A DNA stretch of 64,000 nt from Myoxocephalus aenaeus (lineage: Eukaryota > Chordata > Actinopteri > Perciformes > Cottidae): the NCBI GenBank assembly GCA_038501785.1, contig JBAMJR010000189.1:6535001-6599000 (forward strand). The letters are read 5' to 3'. Under the pieces are notes generated by a model that was given only the letters and a program-made list of their open reading frames with translations, made no database searches and was not told the origin of the DNA. The translations under genes and the position numbers were made by a program. Positions 1 to 11,618 of the stretch are shown here, one piece after another (the stretch's first letter is position 1; every line of letters starts with the position of its first letter).

Positions 1-690
1 TTAAATATTTAATTACTTTGCAGATTTATTACAAAATATGATCATATGGATAAAAACAACTACAACAATAGTAATACATTATGGTGAATTGTTATATATT
101 AAGATATATATAAAGTATACAAAAATAACATTAGCTCTATACCAGCTGCAACATTAAAGTGATGAACATATTAATAATATTTTTTTTTTTCAGCATCATG
201 TGTACTTTTACTCGAATAAACTTTTGAGTTCAGGACGTTTAATTATAACAGAGTATTTTTACACTGGTAAAAATGATTTTTACTGAAATCAGTATTTCTA
301 CGCTGGAAATGTTAAGATGCCATCAGTTCTCTGATGTTGTCAATGTTTAATATTACAAAATAATAAACATTGACTTATATATTCATATAAGTGTACGTTC
401 AAAGTCCAGTTGAGCTTCTGGTTATAAAATACTCAAAGTATTTCTACATCGTAGTATTTCTACGTCAAAAACAGCTTTTGTGTTCACCAGTGGCCGTGTG
501 TCGGGTTCGGTTGAGGTCACTCTCCGCCAGAAGCCTGCAGAGCGACTTCATCAGCGTCAGATGAGGCTCAGCTGATCAGAAGTCAGCATCAGTCTCAATC
601 ACACAGACCTGGTATGAGCAATAAAGATGAGGTTCAGTTGGCTTGTGGGGAGAGGAGAGGACATTCTGACGTTACAGAATACATCTGTCT
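1..690. other. Unrecognised AT-rich stretch
   Basis: I see no coding region, terminal inverted repeat or known repeat here. The DNA is AT-rich with a T11-12 run near 180. Nothing in it supports a gene. Confidence 0.5.
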
Positions 691-1180
691 TAGAATCTAA
701 TCAAATTATTATTATTATGAACAAATTATTATGATCAAATTGACTCCTCGATTGCTCCACGAGTTTTTTTGTAATTGTATTGTTCGGTGCCTTCCCATCA
801 TCTCCCAGAGTAATACCGCCAATCTTTAGAAAGATTAAGACCTAAAGCATCTAAATGTGCAATAATAATCACGATAAACACAAGCATTTACATGTTATGA
901 AGCATATTCAGTCCAAAAAACGTGATTTTTCGGTTCAGAAATTGAAAAAGGACCTACTTTGACCTGAATCTTGCTTGCACCATGACAAACTTGGTATGTA
1001 ACTGACCGTCTGCTTCCGCATGTGTCATCTGACATGCGTCAGACGAGTCTGAGGACCAATGAGATCGCAGGACCTCTAAAAAAATGTTTTCACGTAAACC
1101 AACACGTATCTTCTCACAAGGGTTACGGTACTTTAGCAATTTAAATGAATTCAATCGGAACTGTGGATGAGGAAAAACAT
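690..1180 (-). mobile_element. Degraded piggyBac-like non-autonomous element, copy 1 (partial)
   Basis: This stretch is similar along its length to the piggyBac-like elements at 25051-25996 (same orientation) and 5460-6442 (opposite). Shared blocks include the 'aaagattaagacctaaa' region near 830, the 'ttttcggttcagaaatt' region near 930 and the 'tatcttctcacaagggtt' region near 1110. No TTAA-flanked terminus could be placed at either end, so it is partial or badly eroded. It has no coding capacity. Confidence 0.55.
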
Positions 1181-2540
1181 AATTCTCATTTCCTGAGAGA
1201 CAGGAAAAAAGAGCTGTGGGCTGAGAGGCAGACAGGAAGTCAGACAATGTTGAGAGACAGACCAGTAATTGGTTTTGTGCTTTTCATTTTCTCAAAGGAA
1301 TATTATGTTCTACCGTTCACAGCGTGCGGTCGACATCACAACGTTAGATGTCTCACGGAAAGTTACTCTTAATTTTTTTACGTTTTCCTACAAATGGCCA
1401 GCAAAACGTGTCAATTTATGCTCTTTATATGAAAACAGTCTGGCGTCACAGGAAACACATCAGTTAGATTTAGGCAACTAAAATACTTAGGAAAATATGG
1501 TAAAATACTTGATGACTACACGGATCACCTACAATTTAATTTCTATATCTATGAATTGAATCTTACTTTTTGTAAGTGTTGGACGTTGGATGAGACCAAC
1601 CTGGGTTGTTTAACTATGTAAAGTATTGGATATTTGCAATTGATAAGTTGTCAAATATGCAAAACATCAACAACAGTAATACACCTGCTATAAACTGTCC
1701 TCAAGTCCTGTTTCCTGACTTTATGAAGCATTTTGTCATGCATTTGTTTTGTGAGGATGCAAACTGCAGACATGCTGCTGCACTCCTCCAGATCGACATA
1801 CAGTGAGCATTAAAACCGCATTCCAGCTCGACAGTGAAGCTGCACGCCACATGGGAGTCTGACCTTCAGGAAGAAACACATTGAACTAGTGAAGCAACAG
1901 CTTTGGTGCTTTTTATTCCCCTCAATCTGAAAAGAAATCCTACTTTCAAAGGGACTCCAATTAGGTTGTCAAACCCGCCATCTGGCTTAAAGCGAGTCTA
2001 CGGACCTGGATCCCCTGAAAGCTCAGAGTTTAACCTCTGACAGCCTCCACTGAAAACATTTGACTTCAGAGATTCTTACGTGTTTACATGCTGACGGGTC
2101 GTAATCAGAAATATTTTTGACACCTTGGTTCAATCTTCTCCCTTTTATACTCGAGCCAAGCGGCCAGCTTTCTGTTTCATGTCACGTTAGTCTGCTTGTT
2201 TTGCATCTTATGAAAATAACAAACAACTTGTGTTGATTGACAGCTGTGACCGAATACAAGATCTCCCTCTGTCAAAACATTTCACACACTTTATCCTAGC
2301 ATTAAAGCATGGCAGCCACATTAAATCTATGAGAAGAGGAAATACAGTCGAGACACTTGAGACGATCATGATCTGAGCCTGTGATGCAGAATATGAAGAT
2401 GTTTTATATTCAGAAGGTGGATCGCAAAACATGGAGCTAATCTTAAAGGGGTGTCAGATTGACCTGAAATAATCATACAAACTTGCTATTAGCCAGAGCA
2501 GCTGCTAAAAAGGTCTGATTCAGCGTTTGGTTGGCTAAAA
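1181..2540. other. Unrecognised stretch, no gene supported
   Basis: Only short ORFs under 80 codons occur, with no recognisable domain. No terminal repeat or tandem array is visible. Confidence 0.45.
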
Positions 2541-2899
2541 TCCAAGATGATGACTGCCAAAGAAACAAGATGGCGACGTTTAAAAATCAAGAAAAAACAA
2601 GAAAACATCGACCAAAATCCAAGACGGTGATGGCCAAAAAACCAAGATGGCGAAGGCCAAAAACCAAGATGGTGACGGCCCAAAAAACAAGATGGTGATG
2701 CCAAAAACCAAGATGGCAACGGCCCAAGAAACAAGATGGCGACGGCAAAAAAACAAGATGATGATGTTAAAAAAAAACAAGATGGTGATGCCAAAAACCA
2801 AGGTAGTGATGGCCAAAAAACCAAGATGGCCACGGCCAAAAAAAACAAGATGGTGATGGTCAAAAAAATAAGATGGAGACGGCCAAAAATCAAAATGAA
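2541..2899. repeat. Minisatellite, AAGATGG-type units of about 18-20 bp
   Basis: About twenty diverged units built on AAGATGG followed by a variable YGAYGGCC and an A-rich spacer. Its apparent ORFs on both strands (Lys/Met-rich on +, Phe/Leu/Trp-rich on -) result only from the periodic sequence. The unit resembles the 'catcttgg...gaccatcttg' block of family S near 50.7 kb, so the array may have arisen by expanding part of that repeat. That origin is inference. Confidence 0.85.
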
Positions 2900-3829
2900 C
2901 ACATGGGTTTGGACATAGATCATGATTTGCAGAATCGTCTAATAAAAGGTATCTTCTAGACACACGTACATGGATGGAGATTCATCCCTTCAGGACCAGA
3001 AAGAACCGAATGAATTCCTTCCATAGCAGCGTGCGTCCTGCAGCTGTGAGAACATAAGTCGATGATGACATCATGGACGCCAACGTAGTAACACATGTAC
3101 ACAATGCATGGGTCCGAATAAAGCACACACCCAGATGCTGTTCAAGCATGCTTTGATTTGTTCTCTTTTGAAATGATTTTTAAACAAAACTCATAAAGTG
3201 TAATGGTTACCTCGTGGCTTCGGTTGAGGACGCTCTTCTTCCTCCGGACACCCGTCTGGTTTTCCATGACGTGCTCGGCCCACGAGGTTGTACCCGCACA
3301 TGCCAAACCTTCCACAACAGGGACCCCGAGAACGGGAACAGAGCGCAGATCAAAGAGACGTCTGACCTCAGACGAGCAGAAACAGCAGCACATTTATGCA
3401 TTAAAGTAAATAAAAGGCTTAAGCTCCAAAACAGGAAAATATCAACACGTTCATTTCCCTTTTTGAAGTGACACTAAGAGAAATGATGGAAATGAAGCGA
3501 ACATGACTGCAGCAGGTACGATCTGTGAAATAAAACAAGCGCTAAACTTCTTGTTAAAACACACAAATTCAATAAAAACACAAATATTCCAATAAAAAAT
3601 ATACTGACATCATTAGTTCAATCAGGAGGGACTTCATTTAGAGTGAATTGGCTCAGGGGGATCATGGCAGAGAACTTCCGATAAAGCTTCATGTAGTGAG
3701 AAAATGTAGAACCCTTCAAAATAAATCTCAGCTTAATCTACATTGGATTTTACAGGAATTTAAAAAATGTTATAGCGCTGTCAATTCATCTGAAACACGA
3801 CAAAGGACTTTCAACCAGAAGACCAGTGT
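2900..3829. other. Unrecognised stretch, no gene supported
   Basis: Several overlapping short ORFs lie at 3140-3470 on both strands, but none has a recognisable domain and they overlap one another in different frames. No repeat termini seen. Confidence 0.45.
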
Positions 3830-4010
3830 TCATCACCGCGTCTCCCAAACACAGACCTTATATGAGGAGTGGACGTAGTCGTCGTAACGTCACTCATTGG
3901 TTTGTGGATTGATGTTGTGAAGTAATCAGTAAACAGGAAGTGACCATATATGGACTGAGGAGGAGTGACGTAGAGACGCTGTATTACGTCTCTGGTTCGA
4001 CCTGTTAATC

Positions 4011-4254
4011 ACCTTTTCTGTTTGCCTTTAATTGAACTAGATTCAATGATATTAATCAATTTCTGCATCTCACTACTGCATTTTATTTCTTAAACTGCAC
4101 TGCAACTTTTATTCTTTTTTTTTGTGTTTTAATGAATGTTCTTACTTGTTTTTTAATCTTGTTTTCTTCTGCATTATGTTTTGATGTTTTTAATGGTTTT
4201 ATGTGAAGCACTTTGAATTGCCTTCTTGTTGAAATGTGCTATACAGCCTTGCCT
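4011..4254 (+). mobile_element. 5'-truncated LINE 3' tail inside family S
   Basis: T-rich DNA ending in 'gaagcactttgaattgcc' and a short TTGCC-type tail, the usual form of a teleost LINE 3' end. The copy of the host repeat at 50.8 kb lacks it: there 'cctgtcaatcaacctg' runs straight into 'tagcccc'. The insertion therefore joined this copy alone, and a short CCTT may be the target duplication. Confidence 0.6.
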
Positions 4255-4442
4255 TGTAGCCGCACCCCTAAAGCATCCTCTGCTTTATGGTCTGTTTGAC
4301 TCTAAATTACCATAATTTACTAAATGAAAATTGTGCTAAAGACTTGAAACTAGAGATTGAGACATAAACTCATGTTTACTGAGGGAATAAATCAAGAGAG
4401 AAGTGGAGTCATTTATATAGACTTCTATACAAGCAGGGGAGT

Positions 4443-4458
4443 CGCCCCCTGGTGGCCA
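4443..4458 (-). promoter_or_regulatory. CTCF-like core motif in a tandem unit
   Basis: On the minus strand this reads TGGCCACCAGGGGGCG, which fits the vertebrate CTCF core consensus YGRCCASYAGRKGGCR at all 16 positions. Weaker versions lie in the next two units near 4516 and 4590. The match is seen in sequence; binding is not shown. Confidence 0.5.
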
Positions 4459-4640
4459 GGAGAGAGAATGCATGTTTAACAAGTGAAGCATCAACTTCTA
4501 TACAACCAGAGGGGTCACCCCCTGGTGGGCAGGAGAGAGAATGCATCTTTAACACATGAACAATAGACTTCTATACAACCAGAGGAATCACCCCCTGGTG
4601 GTCAGGAGAGAGAATGCAACGTTTACACATTCAACGTTCG

Positions 4641-5455
4641 TTTTGTTGCCTAAACCAATTGTACGTAGTTATTTTAAAACCAACAATCATGTTTTTCCGA
4701 AACCTGACTTTTGTCTTTTCTCTATACACGAGTCGGAACAGTTTGCAGCGGTCTTCTCTGGACTATCTGCTGCAGACTAAACCTCCTCCAGTTGTTCAGA
4801 GGCTGTTACATCTGTGTGACACATGAGCAGCTGTAAACATGACGGCTGTTTGTCAGAGAGAACAGGTCCGTTCAAACAAACACAACCTGTGATCCACTTG
4901 TAACCAGGCAGTCTGTTTAACACTCAGCCTTTAACACATATTAGACATTTTAACATTGACAACTTCAAAAACTTAAAAGAAGCAGTTTATTTGTTCCGCA
5001 GAAGCTCAAAGAGCCCGCAAGAATCAGCCACACAAAAAGCTATTTAATTATTTAAAGGTATACAGACATAAAATAAAGAATATATATTACTCATAATATA
5101 ATAATACATGATTAATAATACTTCACTTTCACAAAAATATACTTTTTAATGAAAGAAACAAATGTTTTTGTTCTTTTCTAACATGATTGGCATGAAAAGT
5201 ATAAAAAAAAGCAACATTTATTCAATCGTCTCTTTGATTTAAAAGTACAATGAATGACGGATAAAATAAAGACAAAACAACATAATGGGACAGTAGAAGT
5301 CTAGATATTAAATCAGGGGGGCGAGGAAGCAATTTTATACTCAAATTAACTCTGAAGCTTTAGGATAAAAATCACTCATTCATCATTGAAAAATGTATCA
5401 ACCAACATATTTATGCAACATCAGACATCTGCGAACAAAGCAAATTACATGTTTA
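4641..5455. other. Unrecognised AT-rich stretch
   Basis: Contains AT-rich DNA with no ORF, terminal repeat or array that I can support. Confidence 0.45.
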
Positions 5456-5459
5456 TTAA

Positions 5460-6442
5460 ACCTTTCGCACTCCAAGCCGAGCGGAGCCCATTATTGGACA
5501 AGAAAAGAAAAAAATAAGTCAAGTGACGTTACCTAAAATATCTCCGTAACCACAACGTTGATTAACTTCATTTAAATTGCTGAAATACAGTAAAGTCTTG
5601 TGGGAAGAGTTCAATCGACTCAGAACAAATTTAACTTACCGTTAAGTTTATGTAATTCCATAAACCCCGTAGCCTCGACATCGCTTCTGGGCGGCGGCCG
5701 TAACGTTTCACTAGATCGTTAATAAGTACACTTTACAAAGTCAGATTTCAATAAAAGACAGCTTGTTGTAACCCTATGAGCTTGTAGGAGTCTAATAAAG
5801 TATTACAAATCATATGTTGTAGTATATTAGTACCTGAAAAATCTCAATGTGGCCGGACTGTTTTTTTTCGACAGCGCAGGCTTACGTGGTCGTGTGAGGT
5901 TTCTTAGAACGTACCACACGTCTTAAGCGGTAATTTATGCAAAGATAGATACCCAGCATGCAACAATCCAAGCATGTTTAGGCATAAAGGTTATAACTTT
6001 TAAATTTTTTAACTGAATGACATCGTTTTTTTACTGAAACTCCTTGGTAACACGCCAAGGCTTTGTTTTATTTTTCTTGGAGATTCCGATTCTTTAGGTC
6101 ATTATCTTTACAAAGAGGGATCGTTAGGTTGTTGTTTAGGCCTTGAACAATTGGAAAAGTTGGAAAAACTCGGGGGCGGCTCAAGAAGATCTTTTTAGGG
6201 AATATTGATCAAATTATGCTCAGATCATGCTAGATGTTTATAGTTATGATCAAAGTATTGTATAAAAGTTTCATTTTTGGAAATATACATTTTATAAAAT
6301 TCTGAAAAAAAAGTATTATAACTCATTTGGGGTTCATACGACTACTTGAAGAATGGGTACAGGGAACCCCAGAGCACAAAAAGCTCCCAGATTTGGGGGC
6401 ACTGGCTGAACCTGTGGAGCTCTTTTTAAAAACCTAAACCGG
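5460..6442 (+). mobile_element. piggyBac-like non-autonomous element, copy 2, TTAA-flanked
   Basis: Flanked by TTAA at 5456-5459 and 6443-6446, the invariant target of piggyBac transposases. The left end begins (A)CCTTTCGCACTCCAAGC. The right end closes in 'aaaccgg' before TTAA, so the terminal repeats are short and imperfect. The ~980-bp body matches, in reverse orientation, the insert at 25051-25996, and in part those at 690-1180 and 54560-55020. No transposase is encoded, so any mobility needed enzyme supplied from elsewhere. Confidence 0.75.
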
Positions 6443-6446
6443 TTAA

Positions 6447-8155
6447 TGTCATGAAACACGTCTTATTGATCTTCTTCAAAGCCCATTTGTAGTGTTTTGG
6501 AATAAAATGTGTCAGTGTACACATGCTGCCTCAAAAGCCAATCTTTATGATTTTTGTTTATTGACCAGGAACGCCTCTCTGATCTGAACCTGCTCTTCAC
6601 ACATCCGTGAGCGTCATTCCTCACCTCGGCCTCGTGGAGCCCGTTAGTGGGAAGAGAAGTGATGGAGGTGCGTCCTGTTTTCATTTTAACTTTCAGTGTT
6701 CAGCAGAAATAAGGAGGAAGCTACATTCTGAGGCCAACAGGATGTCCATGTTGAGACTCTGCAGGAGCCTGAATGTCTACTATCTCATAATTTCAATTTA
6801 GTGTAGCTCCTATCGTTATAACGGTCCCCGTATAAACATTAATGTTGTAAATTATAACAAAACAAAAATGTAACAAAGTCAACGTTGACCTCATGGTTTC
6901 ACATGAACATGGGTCTCCTGAGTGAAAGTCCTGTGTTTGTGTTACCCACCAACCGCTCTGTTGCCTCTACACACAGACAACCACTGAGACAAAACACAAT
7001 GAGGGAGGAATAATACATTTTCCTCTCATTGTAATTGACGATACAGTTTTCGTTTTATGGGAATGCAATTATCAGACGAGACGATGGAACGAAGTATCAG
7101 GCACGCCTTCTGTCTGTAGCGTGCCAACCGAAAACCCCAAACACTGACGTAATATTGATGAATCGTCAAATTAAAGGCCTGCATATGTCTTCATTCCCCA
7201 GACATGTTGTAATGTCCGGGGAAAATGTTTAGTCAGCGGACAAAAAACACAATAAAATCCGTTTAGCTGTAATCGTGAGACGTCCGTGCTCATTGCTGTT
7301 GACTCGTTGAACTCCTCAACTCTCTGAAACGACACAATCCGTCATCTGCTCGCCGAGCTTCCATCGCCAGTCCAACACAAACACCAAGAAACCGAAGATA
7401 CGATCACAGCTCCGTGCAGGACTCTTGTGAGGAGAATCATGAGGAGGGGGCGGGTTCTGTTGTGAACCGAGTCTTAAGCTGTCAGTCAAGCCGACAGACC
7501 CCAACAAACAGGGATTATAAACTTAAACTCCTTCAGACATTTTATCTGAATGACTGTCAGTCATGTGGGCGGGATGTCAAGACGAGAGGTTATCTCATCA
7601 GGATCCGGACGAAGCCATAAAGAATAACTCTCTTTGATGAGAGGAGGTTCTGCACATAATTTAAATCAGTTCAAGACTCCCAAAGGTTGCGACATTTTGG
7701 ATCTGGATCCTGGTCAATAAAATATCTGTATTTGTGTATTTTTACACCTGAAGTGATGAAGGTACTCAAGGTAGTTCAGTTTCACCTCTTTACTTCAGAT
7801 TTCATGAAACTTATATTTATAAAACAGGTCAGTGAACGCCCCTCTGGTGAACCTTAAAGAGTCTAAAGAAGACGACTAAGCGTCCTCACTAAGACACTAG
7901 TCCTCCTTAAGCATAGTGGAGGAGAGTGACATCGTCTTCTGCAGGAGGAGATTACGTTAGACTCAAGACGTATTGTTTCAGGTGCAATCATTTCCTCGTA
8001 AACAACAAATGTCAGTTTACTGGGACTTCCTACACGGATCAGTTCATCTTTCAGCGAAGAGTTGCTGAACACCTGCTGACTCATTGTTAAGGCGATGTTG
8101 TGCAAACCAAAACAACGTTTAAAAACGTGAATTGATCTTCTTCAGTCTTACTTTG
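6447..8155. other. Unrecognised stretch, no gene supported
   Basis: Short ORFs only (under 81 codons), with no domain recognised. No tandem array or paired termini seen. Confidence 0.45.
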
Positions 8156-8489
8156 TACTTGAGGCCTTTTGCGGGCATCTGTGGGAGTGGGAGCACTCGA
8201 TGGTCTCTTCAAAAATCGCCTGATATCCATGGCTAATTAATCCATTCCGAACAGGTAGGCAGGCAGGCTAATCCACAACGTGTATGTGTTTACATACTTC
8301 CTGGATCCTGATTGGTGTCGCCGCCGCAGCCGCAAGGCACTGATTGGAGGGTCACAGACCATAATACAGCGCAGATGAAAATGATTCAGACTACAGCGTT
8401 TATATGTTCAACAATATGAAACGTAGTCTTAGGTGTTTTAAAATGACACCAAATGTATTTATTATTCCAACGGAAGAATACAAGGCGCA

Positions 8490-8613
8490 TGGAACTTTGA
8501 GGTGCGTAAACGCCACTTAGAGGTGGGTAAACGCTATTTAGAGGTGCGTAAACGCTATTTCCAAAATTCCAGAGGTGCGTAAACGGCGTTTACATGCGTT
8601 TACCCTCCACTAC
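8490..8613. repeat. Short tandem repeat, GGTGCGTAAACGC units of about 26 bp
   Basis: Four units of 'gaggtgcgtaaacgc' type, then an inverted 'gcgtttac' block and a terminus-like 'ctccactacagccctg'. This looks like the right end of a DNA transposon whose body may extend left to about 8158, but no left terminus was found, so only the array is claimed. Confidence 0.55.
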
Positions 8614-8622
8614 AGCCCTGTA

Positions 8623-9141
8623 TATAGTTGCATAATCACAACTCAACTTTACACTTTACACATACATTTCCATGTACTGTTTAGCTATAAAATGAGAAAG
8701 TCTGTCACCCGGCCACCACGTTGAAAGGTTGCCACACTTGTTTCTACTGTTTGAGCCTCAGAACTACTCACAGCTACTAAACTGCAGCACCCCCTCCCAG
8801 TAAAGTAGATCCAACATGCCTTACGTTTCATCATTCTGCCTTTTGTTGAATGTAAACTAAATGCTTTTAAAAAAAAACCTTTACATACAATAACTTTGCT
8901 TCAGTGTTTATTGTTTTTACTGGTGCGAACAGGAAGTCACATTCCAGGTCTGATGAGTGTGTGTGAACTGATGCCACACTTATTTCTACTGTCTTTTACT
9001 TTAGTTTTAGCCCAACTATGCTTCCCTGGTAGAACAGTGACACCTCTGGTCGAGTCCTGTTACTGCACCAAAGTCCTGTTTCTATCACACCTCAGTGAAT
9101 AAAATGCCACTAACAAATGCTGAGGAACCTCCTGCTCTTTA

Positions 9142-9143
<2 letters not shown>
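8623..9143. other. Unrecognised stretch
   Basis: No supported feature; contains an A-run and one short ORF without a domain. Confidence 0.4.

Positions 9144-9232
<89 letters not shown>
9144..9232. repeat. (GT)n microsatellite
   Basis: About 44 uninterrupted GT dinucleotides, a common class of microsatellite in fish genomes. Confidence 0.97.
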
Positions 9233-9234
<2 letters not shown>

Positions 9235-9937
9235 ATTCATCCTCAACATCTTTCTCCACTTAGAGGTATCGGATCAGAGGTCGGCTCGCATTAGAGCGTG
9301 ACCAGCTGGAAGTAAAGGTGGTAAATAAGAAATCACAGAGAAGTAAACACGGAGCTCGCGTGTCTCCAGTTACACACCAGAGGCCTGATGGAGCCCTGAT
9401 GGAGCTGTAATGTGCTTCAGCTGGCAGTTGGAAAAACAAAAATATTGTCTGGATGAAAAATGGTGAGAGAACTTTGTTGTTCTTTGATCCTTGTGGGTAA
9501 AAAAAAATACAAGATTTCCCTGAGGGAAACATTCTAAATGTTGTGTTCAAGTCATACGGTAATTACCAGTTTCAGACCTCAATAGTGGCTGCATTGAATA
9601 CAACATGGAAATTGATGGATCTGACGTGGTGCTTGATAATAACAAACTAACACGTACAACAAGGGAATTAAAACCCACATTTAATGGATGTATTGTTGTT
9701 TTTTTAACCCCAAACTCTGCAATCTGTTTCCTGTCTCCACAGTTCAATCCTCACGATGCCCAAGCTGAAGGACCATTATAAATGTTCTCTAAGCTCAGCT
9801 GTACCTGCTTACAGTCTGCTTTGAGCTTCATGTTATTGCATGCTACGCTAGCTTTAAGAGCCACGCTAGCAGTTAAACATCATGTTTCTTCAGCACTTAG
9901 CTTGTAAATGAAATACATATCTACCAGTTCTGTAGTC
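9233..9937. other. Unrecognised stretch
   Basis: No supported gene or repeat. Two short minus-strand ORFs without recognisable domains. Confidence 0.4.
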
Positions 9938-10196
9938 GAGACCACATAACCCGAGACCAGGTCAGGACCAAGACCAGAGGGTATCAAGACCGGGTCAGGA
10001 CCGAGACCAGAGAGTATCAAGACTGGGTCAAGACCGAGACCAGAGAGTATCAAGACCAGGTCAGGACCAATACCATAGGGTATCTAGACCGAGTTAGTAC
10101 CAAGACCAGACAGTATCAAGACCGGAACAGGACCAAGACCAGAGGGTATCAAGACCGGAACAGGACCAAGACCAGAGTATAAAGACCGGGTCAGGA
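9938..10196. repeat. Minisatellite, ~36-bp units ('gaccgggtcaggacc')
   Basis: About seven units of the type 'gaccgggtcaggaccaagac' followed by 'cagagggtatcaa', with point differences and some shortened units. It abuts the Tc1-like end fragment at 10209. Confidence 0.9.
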
Positions 10197-10208
10197 CACT
10201 GGTATCTA

Positions 10209-10482
10209 CAGTCAGGACCATAAATATTTGGACATTGACACATTTTTCATTATTTTGGCTCTGTACACCACAACAATGGAGTTGAAATGAAAAAAATATT
10301 AAAGATGTGCTTTAAGTGCAGACTTTCAGCTTTAATTTGAGGGTATTTACATCCAAATCAGGTGAACGGTGTAGGAACTACAACAAATTCAAATGTGGCC
10401 ACCCTCTTTTTAAGGGACCAAAAGTAATTGGACAAATTAATATAATCATAAATCTAATTGTCACTTTTAATACTTTGTTGAA
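10209..10482 (+). mobile_element. Tc1-like element, one terminus only (truncated)
   Basis: Starts directly after a TA dinucleotide with 'cagtcaggaccataaatat' and matches the left ~250 bp of the element at 48983-49558. Similarity stops in an A-run at about 10482, and no second terminus follows. The ORF across 10316-10501 is shared with the other copy only because both retain the same non-coding end. Confidence 0.8.
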
Positions 10483-10489
10483 AAAAAAA

Positions 10490-11618
10490 AATAATTGCTA
10501 AATAAGATTAGAAAAAAACACAAAATAGAAAACTGCAGAAAGTGTCAACAAACTGTCAGCAAAATAAATGCAAAGTGTGTAAATAAAATCCCATATTAAC
10601 ACTCATACAATGAATTTAAATCAGATTATATAACATTCCAAAAGTAGCTCAATCATGATATTTAATATATCTATCTCCAAATGAGGGAACACAGTAGTAA
10701 TTGAGCCTCGAACGGGTCGAGATCCAAAAACAAACCTGCAGTTGCCACTTTTTTCGTTGGTTTCTCGTGACACTGAAAAACATCTAACCCTTTAAAAACA
10801 ATCCTCAGTGTCGGTTCTGTGAATGGATACTGACCCGGACGGGTCCAAACTTCGGACACATCTGTGATAAATTTGCTGACAAGAGATCCGTGTTTTGTTT
10901 TTCTTTTTGCTGATGAAGAGAAAAATAACTCGACGTGAACTTTGACACAAAACTCATCGCTTCTGGTAAAACCATACACCTGTGGTTCTAACGCTGTGAC
11001 GCAAAAATACTGCAATGAGTGATGAGAGAACTTATGACGTCATTTATTTTCTGCTTCATGTCCAAAAAGAAGACATTACAAAGTACGTGAGGAGCTTTAA
11101 TGACAATCATCGACCTGCAGGACAATCTGACTGAATAACAAACGGGTTCCTAAAGATCAAAGCAGCAAAAATGAGGTTTCATCCAAGTTAAGATCCACAA
11201 ATATGGAGCAAAAAAGAGGGGAGAAATGAGGATAATTACCTCCATTAGGTTTGGATGTTGACTTGATCTTTCTCCCTCTGGGGCCCAAGTCAAAGCCTCA
11301 ATTAATCTCTTTGTTTTTTTCCTGTCGTGATGATGAACGCTGACGTTGAGACTCACTTTTCCGTGCTTCTGTCTGCAGGGAGGAACCCAAACGGGATAAT
11401 TTATGACCCAAGTGAACTCTTCGCCTCGTCTGCTATCAGGCATTCAGTCGCCAAACCAGTGAAACTGCTGGCAGTGGTGAGGAACAGTAACGGTGACGTC
11501 ATCGAACATAGTTCTATTGCTGAGTATTTAAGTCACGTCTTTATACAAATGTCTGGATTCTGTGGACTTTAAAACTTTTTTTTTTACTTTCAGTTTTTCA
11601 GTTTTTAATTTCAGTTTG
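10490..11618. other. Unrecognised stretch with one weak exon-like segment
   Basis: No gene can be supported. A 98-nt segment at 11379-11476 is open and bounded by an acceptor-like 'ttctgtctgcag' and a donor-like 'gtgagg', but I recognise no domain in it. Confidence 0.35.

Larger units (their letters stand above)
3830..4640 (+). repeat. Interspersed repeat family S, copy 1, ending in three ~73-bp units
   Basis: The first part (aggaagtgacc, gacgtag, 'ggtctgtttgactctaaa', 'gagggaataaatcaagagag') matches the copy at 50690-51325. The last part is three tandem units of about 73 bp starting 'acttctatacaa'; each holds a CCCCCTGGTGG core. The copy is split by a LINE 3' tail at about 4011-4254. I recognise this as a common teleost repeat but cannot give a database name. 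Confidence 0.75.

Noticed and set aside
2489..2963. 144- and 127-codon minus-strand ORFs rich in Phe, Leu and Trp, resembling membrane proteins
   Set aside because: They are translations of the AAGATGG minisatellite and would stay open in any periodic array of this kind.
10316..10501. ORF shared with 49061-49252, considered as a conserved small gene
   Set aside because: Both are the same non-coding end of a Tc1-like element; the coding remnant lies on the other strand at 49218-49466.
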